NCBI GenBank assembly: GCA_023052935.1
Contig: CM041292.1
Coordinates: 81,788,169 to 81,852,168 of the forward strand
Reading direction: 5' to 3'
Length of the DNA stretch: 64,000 nucleotides
DNA from: Piezodorus guildinii
Taxonomy: Eukaryota > Arthropoda > Insecta > Hemiptera > Pentatomidae
Position numbers and translations under genes: made by a program. Of this stretch, positions 56,525 to 64,000 are shown in pieces (within the stretch, counting starts at the first letter, position 1; the number at the start of each line of letters is the position of its first letter). The notes under the pieces are model-generated. The model saw nothing but the letters and a program-made list of their open reading frames with translations, had not been told where the DNA came from and ran no database searches.

Positions 56525-58115
56525 CAAATTTACTCGTTGTATACTATATTATGCAGTAGTAAATTCCAAAACATAAATTAAAAAAAAAAATCAATAAAAA
56601 GATTCAAATGACCATAAAACTTTGTTTCTTCGTTTAAAATATGTATTTCTAATGTGTATGGTAAGTTTTTATATGATACCCTTAAAGCAAAGATGTCTGT
56701 TTGTTAAATATTTGGACTGTAACATCACAAACAATCAGAGCAAATATAAACAACTATTCCCCTTCCTAAAATGCCATTGAAACTAAAATCGGTTTATCAC
56801 TGCATTTTCGCAGAGTTGCAATAATATAAAACATCAACAAATAAATGTCTATGAATGTTCAAGGACGATGTCAGTAATAGGAAGTGCTATCGACCTGGAA
56901 TTTAAAAATTAAAAAGTATTTTTCATTTATTTATTTTTTAATAAATATTAAATATTATATTTTAGTCTTTTACAAAAGTAAATAATTTTTTGCAGGATGG
57001 TAAGATGATATCTTGTATTGAGTCATAATAATGTAATCATTTAAGGTAATCGTGATAGAGCAAAATGGTTTATTGTTATTGCCAACAATCATCATTCTTT
57101 TTCATAATGACAATAACATTTTCTAGATCTAATATTTTTAGTGAATATTCAAAAAGGTCCGAATATTTCTGACTTTCTTTTTATTATTAAGATTATCCTT
57201 TTTTGGTAATTACAGGCTTTTTCCATCGGTGATGACCTTCAGTCCTGTTTCATTTTTATTAATCATCTTTCCTTCTAAGAAAATAATACTTTTTACACAA
57301 TATAATCAATTCACGTGACAAAGGTCAAAAATATTTATATTAATGGTAAGTAAGGAATAATATATTATTCTGAACATTCTGGAGCAAAAAGTATTAAAGC
57401 TGTTAGAAACATTTCATACGTGATTTTTTTTTACTTTGTTTATTTATTTTAAAATGGAATGTATTTTAAATATTATGATATATTTCGTTGAGTTCATATC
57501 ATGATTATAATTCGGATTGTGTTTTGGATGTCTTCATGTCGGTTCTTAATCTCGCACAAACCAGTTGTGTGTTTTCGGTGTAATCATATCCTTGCACAGC
57601 TGTTTCTCTAAAAGAATTATAGTCCGTACTAGGTTAGGTTTTTTTTTTTTTTTTTTTTAGCTAATTTTTTTATTCACACCTGTCAATGAATGTTGACAAT
57701 CAGGGAATTTGATGAAGGAATGATAGTATGTTAGGGTTAAAATGAAATATTTTGGGCGGTGTAAGATTTCCTTTGGGGTTCATTATTTTTCATCTGTGTA
57801 TTTTAATTTTATTTTAGGTTTTATTGAAAAAAAAAAAAAAAGGACCTTAGTAACGACATATCTGCTATTTACGATTTATTATATTTTTTTTATGATTATT
57901 GTTTTATTTTTTTTTTTTTTACACTTTCTCCATCTCGATTTGTTTTCATGATATATAAAATAATATAATGGAAATTCCATACTCCCTTTTTATATACAGG
58001 GATTTATACTTCTTGAACGTTAGACTATCTTCTTTTATATAACCATACAACTTAATTTATTTATACATTAAATTTATTATTACTTATTTAAATTAAATCA
58101 AATTAATATTGATTA
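56525..58115. other. AT-rich, no gene recognised
   Basis: T runs at 57640-57658 and 57905-57920, A run at 57828-57841. A short GC-richer stretch at 57530-57605. No motif. Confidence 0.45.
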
Positions 58116-58124
58116 TTAAAAAGA

Positions 58125-58445
58125 ATGAAAGCCGTTTCCAATTTTTTTTTTTTTTTCGAAAAACAATTTTATTTAGTAATATTACAATTTGTCTAATTAG
58201 GACATTAATAATAATGCTAAATTACATATTCATACACTATTTAAAAAATTATAAAATAATAATACAAAATATATACAATAAAAAAAATGTACAGAATATG
58301 TACAAAGTTTACAAGCAAATGAACGTTTATAAAGCTCCAAAAAATATATATAATACTTATATCAATTTTTTTTTTTCCAGAAACAATTTATTTATTGAGT
58401 AATATTACAATCTGTACTAATTAGGAGATTTTTAATAGTGAACAA
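58125..58445 (-). repeat. two direct repeats resembling LINE poly(A) ends
   Basis: A T run followed by gaaaaacaattttatttagtaatattacaa at about 58139-58190 recurs at 58366-58412 (ccagaaacaatttatttattg, agtaatattacaatctgtac). They are about 230 bases apart in the same orientation. Likely minus-oriented LINE 3' ends, or a duplication of one. Confidence 0.5.
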
Positions 58446-58502
58446 GTACTATATGCATACTACATTCACACAATATATACAAAAAATAAATACATATATC
58501 AA

Positions 58503-58640
58503 TCTAATTTAGAATAATTTAGAGTGCTTCCTTTGGAAGCTCCTCTACATGTCTTTTTCATGACTTTTTTCTTTTAGCCTATTTACTAGATGTGTTGTAC
58601 AAAACAGTTGTAAATATCAATAAATAAAAAAATAAAAAAT
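58503..58640 (+). repeat. LINE 3' UTR fragment, 40.7 kb family
   Basis: agagtgcttcctttggaagc, the ttttagcctatttactagat block and cagttgtaaatatcaataaa match the 3' UTR of the 40.7 and 56.4 kb copies, ending in an A-rich tail. Confidence 0.65.
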
Positions 58641-58808
58641 ACATTTTAAAAAATTAGAAAACTAAAAATAATAGTTTTTCATCTGATGTAGTCATAACGT
58701 TAAGTTGGAACTGTGTCAACGACCTTTTGACAGAGGACATTATTTCAACACCTGTGGGGCCTGACTACGTGTGCCCACAAGATTACAGTTTATATTCTTC
58801 TTTATCAG

Positions 58809-58952
58809 TATAAATAGGATTATGGAATCAGTCTGATTGTAGTATATCGAGTAGTTATACACTTGGGCAAGTGGGTTAAACAATACATAAAGAACTGTTG
58901 TATCATTTTGATGTTTTTGACTAAGTTTTCGATAACCGAATCCATAAATGAG
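58809..58952 (+). other. weak candidate promoter and 5' exon
   Basis: TATAAATAG (58809-58817), then an initiator match TCAGTC (58828-58833), and at 58911 an ATG with 14 open codons (MFLTKFSITESINE) ending GAG|GTAAGA. The TATA-to-initiator distance (21) is too short for the standard arrangement, so this is weaker than the 37.8 kb case. Confidence 0.2.
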
Positions 58953-58954
58953 GT

Positions 58955-59365
58955 AAGATAAATTTAAACTTTTTTAATATTTTAGCCGTTTCAACTTATT
59001 TCAATTTTATTTTTAATACTGATATCCTAATATACTCACGATTGAATAATTTAAATTATGTTTCCTATGAGGCGGAATCGAATTAGTTCATTACGAAATG
59101 ATATAGTTATCCTCGCATACAATTGATTTTATTTTTATATCATCATTTTCCCAAGATACCGCATATTTAAGACTTTAGGGAGAGTCTATAACCAAGAAAT
59201 AGTTTATATCATTATAATTTTATTAAGTATTAACAGTTTTATGTTTATTTTTAAATGTGCATATAAGTTTATGATTGATATTTATTGTTAAAATTGATTG
59301 TTAAATGTTACATATAGTATTATTTTGTTAAAAATTAACCGTTAAAAACATAATAGCAATAAAAT
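58955..59365. other. AT-rich spacer
   Basis: No feature recognised. Confidence 0.4.
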
Positions 59366-59369
59366 GATA

Positions 59370-59370
<1 letters not shown>

Positions 59371-59460
<90 letters not shown>
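59371..59460. repeat. TA microsatellite joined to a long T run
   Basis: About 55 bases of AT/TA repeats followed without a break by more than 30 Ts. A second, shorter AT run lies at 59613-59638. Confidence 0.95.
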
Positions 59461-59644
59461 CAATCAGTATATTGTCCACAAAATTTAAAGATAACTTAGA
59501 TACTTGATCTCCAGCTGATTCTTAGTTTAAAATTCGGCTTAGATAGACGTTTTATTTAATATTTTCATCATCCTTTAACCTACTTTTTTCATTTATTCAG
59601 CAAATCATTTGCATATATATATATATATATATATATATTACATC

Positions 59645-60415
59645 ATAACGTGTTGTTTTTTTGTTTTTTTAATGTAAAATTAATGGGCATTGAGACATTT
59701 TTTAATCTAATTTAAGTTTTGAGAAGCATGTATATTTTTAGAACAATGTTTAATATATTAATGAGTGCAAGAGCTCTGAGGAAAAAATTGTTTTAAAAAT
59801 AGTTTTGCTACTTATTCTAAAAATATACCAGAATTCTTTTCGGCTTCTTGTATAGATTTTCGTTTATGCAATTAATGTAACAAATGTTTATGAACATAGT
59901 AATAAAAATGGATTAATCTAATAAATTAAATACTAACTAGTTAAAATTGAAAACATGTATAACTTGTTTTGGGTTAGATATTCATCCTCTAAATTTGAAG
60001 ATAAAATTATCTGTTTCTTTAGGTTTTCTCTTTTCTTATCAAACATGGACTAAATCAGTAATCTGCTTATCAAACGGATCTACCTTTTACCAAATGTCTC
60101 AGATTTATTATAGCTCATATATTTTTAATAGATGTAAATTATAATTAATCTGTCTAATAGTTAGGATATTAATAAATGACTAAAGTGATAATTTAAGATA
60201 GTGTTTTAAATCGATGATGAGCCCTATGTTTTCCTCTAGCTATTAGATGATTTTTTCGTCGATGATATTGAAGTTTAACGCGTCATCACTCCGACCCCTG
60301 TAATTATTAGTGGTTATGACAAGATAATCCTTTGATGGGCTGTTTGAAGGTGATCATCTCGCGTTTGGTAACGTTAGAAGAAGTACAAACAGGTATTTAG
60401 TCAGTCACTCAATCT
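59645..60415. other. no gene recognised
   Basis: AT-rich to about 60230; more complex from there. Confidence 0.4.
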
Positions 60416-60419
60416 TAAT

Positions 60420-60990
60420 CTCTCAGACACGAAAGGCATTCAATGTATGCTTTATCAGAATCGGATCCGTTAAATGTTTGCCGCTGGCATTTTACAGGAT
60501 GCCGTTGGGTGTCTTGCAGAATGGCAACTACAACGCGCGACAGAGCATAAATCATTTCCCATTGAACAGAGCATAAAATACCTCATTCGTTTCGTAAACC
60601 TTTCGGTGTTTGATTTGTCTCGCGATGATCGACTCGGTGCTGACCAACTGTCCCGATAACCGGAGAGATACTTCGGTTTCAGTCTACTCCATATTTATAG
60701 AAGTTGATAATGAACCTATTACGTAAGACTGCGCACAAGATATCCTTCCTGCTGGAACAGGTCCGACCGGTAAGAATGTTAACTGGAAAGTGGGAGCAGG
60801 TGTGGCCCTGTAAACAGAGGCCCTGCGATCAGCTACCGCGATCCCTGTAACAGTGTCTGCCCGCTGTAAATGTCGCACTGACTCATGTCGCAGATTGTAG
60901 GGTCTAGGCTCGGCAATGATGGAAAGCGACAATCAAGCTTCCATAAAAGAGAACGACATCAGTTCAGCGCTGCACTTAGTTGATTCTCCA
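60420..60990. other. GC-richer unique block
   Basis: Clearly less AT-rich than both flanks and unlike any repeat here. It holds a 61-codon plus frame from 60474 (MFAAGILQDAVGCLAEWQLQ) and an 82-codon minus frame (60932-60684), which overlap only over their last codons. Neither is recognised. Could be a regulatory region, an untranslated exon or a foreign or older insertion. Confidence 0.35.
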
Positions 60991-60994
60991 AGAA

Positions 60995-61800
60995 ATTGCA
61001 TGATAGCAGTGACCTTAAACTACTAAAATGGGTTGTATTCTTGAATTATAAATTTTGTTTTATCACTGTCCAGTGCATATTGGCATTTAGTTGTTTCGCA
61101 GCATTTAGTTCAAATCAACATACCGATAATTATGTCTTCATCAGGGACACTGCTGAAGAAGAGTATATAATAGTAAAATATTATTTATGTCTTTGAAGTG
61201 CAAGTTCCTTGAAAATATCATTAATCCTTGTTCCATGACAATTTAAACTTGTTTTAAAAACGGTTATTTTAAAGGAGTGTAGTTATTTGTTTGACGGCTC
61301 TTACCTGGGAAGTAATCGGTGATGTCCTTTAAATTGCTTGATATAAACCAAACACCTACAGAAACATATATCTCTATGGTTTTATAGGTAGCTTCCGGTT
61401 TAAGGTGCTTTGATTTTATCAACAAAAAAAAAAAAATAAATAAATAGCTCGTTATAAAATATACTAAGCCCTAAGCAGAAAACGAATAAATTATTCGTAT
61501 GTTAATACTCTTAGGGCCGGCACACACTTTCATAAACTAATCAAAACCAATTTTTACTATACAAAAAGCTATTAGTAAAATATTATTTATTAATACTTTA
61601 ATAAAATAATAGTTTATAAAACTGTGCCCCAAAAAAATATAATGTTTTATATTATTTATTCAGTTAATGCCCAAAGTTTCTAGTTCTAGAGCAAGGGGTT
61701 CATTCGATCAAGATCGCCCTCCACCGCCAGGTTTTTATTTACATAAGAGTACCCGTATTTGAGAGTCTTGAGAAACATCACAAGAGCATCTCCTGATCCC
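60995..61800. other. no gene recognised
   Basis: AT-rich with an A run at 61423-61437. The 66-codon frame at 60996-61196 has no family motif. Confidence 0.4.
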
Positions 61801-61804
61801 AGGG

Positions 61805-61809
<5 letters not shown>

Positions 61810-61841
<32 letters not shown>

Positions 61842-61851
61842 CACTCTCTCT

Positions 61852-61903
<52 letters not shown>
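61810..61903 (+). repeat. compound (CT)n-(TA)n microsatellite
   Basis: A CT run (61810-61865, interrupted) followed directly by a TA run (61865-61902). Confidence 0.95.
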
Positions 61904-61914
<11 letters not shown>

Positions 61915-61989
61915 TCTCGAATTTTAGCACCAACAACCATGTAGGCTGACAAAATTCCAAGAATTTAGCCACTTCTTTTTTGTAAAGGA

Positions 61990-62696
61990 ACGTTTTATGG
62001 TCCATTTTAAAGCCAGCCCGAGTGTCAACAGGTTTATGTTCGATCGAAAGATCTTAACAGGATCAGAATGGACCAACGCAATTAAATTGAACATAAGCTA
62101 CTCACCACTTCGTGGAGTGCCGGGATCAAGATGCCAGGGTAGCGAAGCTGATGGACCCCTCTGCGGCAGATACGGTAGAGAGTTAAAACCCCTTCACATG
62201 TGTTGGGAACATATAACAGGTCCGTATAACATGCTTCTCGTTACCGCCGGCACAACCGCATAAAAAAGGAAGTAGCAGAACTTTTGGAACTGAAAAAGTA
62301 CTTCAAGAGGTTTTTTGCCTTGATACAGATGGTTCAACCAGATTTGTGGATATCTTGGCATTTAGTGCCACAAAAAATGAAGCATTGATAGTGGATCCCA
62401 CTATCAGATAAGAAACAAACGACCAGGAACAAGGCAAAAAGATTCAAGAGGAGAAAGAAAGCATATATACAAAATTTGTTCCATACCTGAAGGAAAAATT
62501 TCTTTAGGAGTTCGACGAGAGGGAGTTTACAGTCGTGGGACTTTGGTTCGGAAGCATCGGGACCATCCCAGAAGCCACTAGAGCATTTTTGGAGAATTAT
62601 GGACTCGAAAAAAATCAGTTGCAAAACATGGCGGAGACCATAATCTTGGACTCGCTGGGGGATCCTACATCACCACGTATATTAGGGCTAGTCTGA
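61990..62696 (+). pseudogene. R2-like LINE C-terminus: zinc knuckle and restriction-like endonuclease
   Basis: Three successive plus frames. 61997-62240: WTNAIKLN and a damaged knuckle (GPLCGRYGRELKPLHMC, where the second Cys reads Tyr). 62239-62310: RYRRHNRIKKEVAELLELKK, the usual R-H-N/D segment after the knuckle. 62310-62696: DTDGSTRFVDILAFSA and ALIVDPTIR, a stop, then ETNDQEQG, IYTKFVPYLKEKF, another stop, VVGLWFGSIGTIPEATRAFL. The D...VD pattern fits the PD-(D/E)xK endonuclease that cuts target DNA in R2-group LINEs. Two frameshifts and two stops make it dead. The reverse transcriptase is not present in the window. Confidence 0.65.
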
Positions 62697-62699
62697 ATT

Positions 62700-63885
62700 T
62701 TTATATGTCCATGATCGATTTTGAAAGCAGTAAAGTCTATGTATTTCTATTTGGCAGAATCTCACTTTATCTTTTTTTCTTTGAAATTGTCTTTAGGATT
62801 GATCCGGTATGCTGTGTACTAATAGCAACTCAGCGAAGTTGAGCAGCATATCAAATTGGGATTTCCTCCTCTTTTCTGGAAAGTCGAAATTTATAAGGGA
62901 AAAATCCCTTCTGGAAAAATTCCAATTATTCCAGGAGCCGCACACTGTAAAATATTAGGAACCTCTAGTATACAAGATATGTTCATTTATAAAATTGTTT
63001 TCATACATCACTGAGACAGTCACGATGACCACTGTCTTCCATGATACGTAACTTTGTTTTTAAAGAAACCCTTATAAGGCAGGCTTGGAGAAGCTTATGA
63101 GAGTGATACTTACGCAAGAGATGAACAAATGGCAGCGGGACCCAGGTGGTGGCAGTGAGCCGCCGGTACCTGGCTGTGTAGGATTGCAGTGTACCCCATC
63201 TGCAGGTCGGACGGATTGGGGTCGGCCCAATATCGGATAAAGGGTGTATTAGGAAAGAGTGCAGATATAGGTCCTTGTTATTTATAATGACCACGTCTTT
63301 ACAGATACACTTCTTTCGCTTTCAATATCTTAAGGAATTAGAGTATTTGGATCGGTGTCTTGTACCTATAGGAATAAATTTGAATCGGCAATCGTGGAAC
63401 AGAAGAGACAAGACCTTATCTCCATGGATGTATTACGTATCCTTGAGTTTTAATTGTGTAGGCGAAATTTCATCCTACTTATGTATATTATAATAAAAAA
63501 ATAAATCCGTTTGAAAAAACGTTATCTAGGAATGGATAATTATATATATATATATATTTTATATATATATAAATATATATAATATATATTTTAAATATTC
63601 GAAGTATCAAAATCTTTTAATAATTAAAAATATTTCTATTAAATGTGATGTAATAATGATTTAATGGCGTGAAAAAAAGTATGAGAACTTCTTATTGGTT
63701 GATCAGCGATCAGTGAGTCTATCGACTACCTTTAGAGACCCCTTGGAAAATTAATAGGAATTCAAAACATTTTGATTAGAAGATTGTAAGGAAAAGTAAG
63801 TGTTTGGGCTAAACCGGCAAAACACAGAATATTGACATCTGCATAAATAAGCATTGAAGCTTTTAGAATGTAGTTGGGATTTCGA
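62700..63885. other. no gene recognised; GC-rich patch at 63.1-63.25 kb
   Basis: The patch 63110-63245 (ggcagcgggacccaggtggt, gtgagccgccggtacc) lies in a 97-codon minus frame (63294-63001) of mixed composition that I do not recognise. AT repeat at 63540-63560. The rest is AT-rich. Confidence 0.35.
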
Positions 63886-63889
63886 CGGT

Positions 63890-64000
63890 GGATCACTAGA
63901 GAAATTCTATAGCTAATGAAGCCTCAAAGCCGTAACTCAATATGATTTCTATTGTAGATATGTCAATGGGGGTTAGTTTAGAGCGTTTGTCCAGTAACTA
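63890..64000 (-). pseudogene. LINE fragment at window edge, 40.7 kb family
   Basis: gaagcctcaaagccgtaact and gttagtttagagcgtttgtc match the 41.1-41.2 kb part of the 40.7 kb LINE (the segment encoding GVELWGS and upstream). It continues beyond the window. Confidence 0.65.

Noticed and set aside
57742..57951. 69-codon hydrophobic frame
   Set aside because: Phe/Leu/Ile-rich because the DNA is T-rich; includes poly(A) and poly(T) runs.

Overview
This window is AT-rich, intron-like and repeat-dense DNA from an animal nuclear genome, most likely an insect. The evidence is the mix of mobile elements: mariner transposons, endonuclease-type and RNase H-type LINEs, an R2-like LINE relic, Penelope-like ends and tRNA-derived SINEs. 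Dinucleotide microsatellites are long and there are no bacterial-style operons. A hemipteran is my guess, at low confidence. Almost every long open frame is a retroelement relic, not a host gene.

Host-gene signal is sparse. The best case is on the + strand at 37.8-38.0 kb. A TATA box sits 30 bases before a consensus initiator, followed by a GC-rich 5' leader without an upstream ATG, a strong start codon, 20 codons and a splice donor. At 23.79 kb a 21-base candidate microexon lies between a textbook branch site, polypyrimidine tract and acceptor and a perfect GTAAGT donor. Weaker exon candidates are at 3.5, 9.4, 32.1, 35.3, 47.2 and 58.9 kb. If the 38.0 kb exon is real, the sequence to its right (about 38-64 kb) is largely first intron or beyond.

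Layout: 0-0.2 kb SINE; 3.8-4.4 kb RNase H LINE relic (minus); 6.0-8.9 kb nearly full-length but decayed endonuclease LINE (minus); 10.0-10.6 kb LINE 3' end; 12.0-13.1 kb two copies of an unclassified repeat, here called element X; 13.4-14.4 kb a foldback-like element with internal tandem repeats; 15.4-17.0 kb a Penelope-like end followed by a LINE with an uninterrupted reverse transcriptase frame; 20.0-20.9 kb X; 21.5-23.4 kb LINE with two in-frame stops; 24.5-28.4 kb SINEs, TA microsatellites and an X cluster; 28.7-30.0 kb two LINE relics (minus); 30.6-32.1 kb X with a mariner nested in it; 32.5-35.2 kb SINEs, one split by a LINE insertion; 36.3-37.0 kb inverted SINE cluster; 37.8-38.0 kb promoter and first exon; 40.7-42.6 kb LINE and X; 42.7-45.2 kb inverted mariner ends around a long TA array; 46-50 kb LINE fragments; 50.5-51.2 kb X; 53.0-53.5 kb a second mariner type and a Penelope-like end; 55-58.6 kb LINE fragments; 61.8-62.7 kb compound microsatellite and an R2-like LINE relic; 63.9 kb to the end, a LINE fragment running out of the window.

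The most notable structures are element X (at least eight pieces, probably nonautonomous, ends carrying a 12-base inverted motif and an 18-base palindrome), two mariner copies sharing the same internal deletion, an inverted duplication that copied a mariner end together with its flank, and the microexon candidate. Repeat boundaries are estimates by eye, to within about 10-30 bases.
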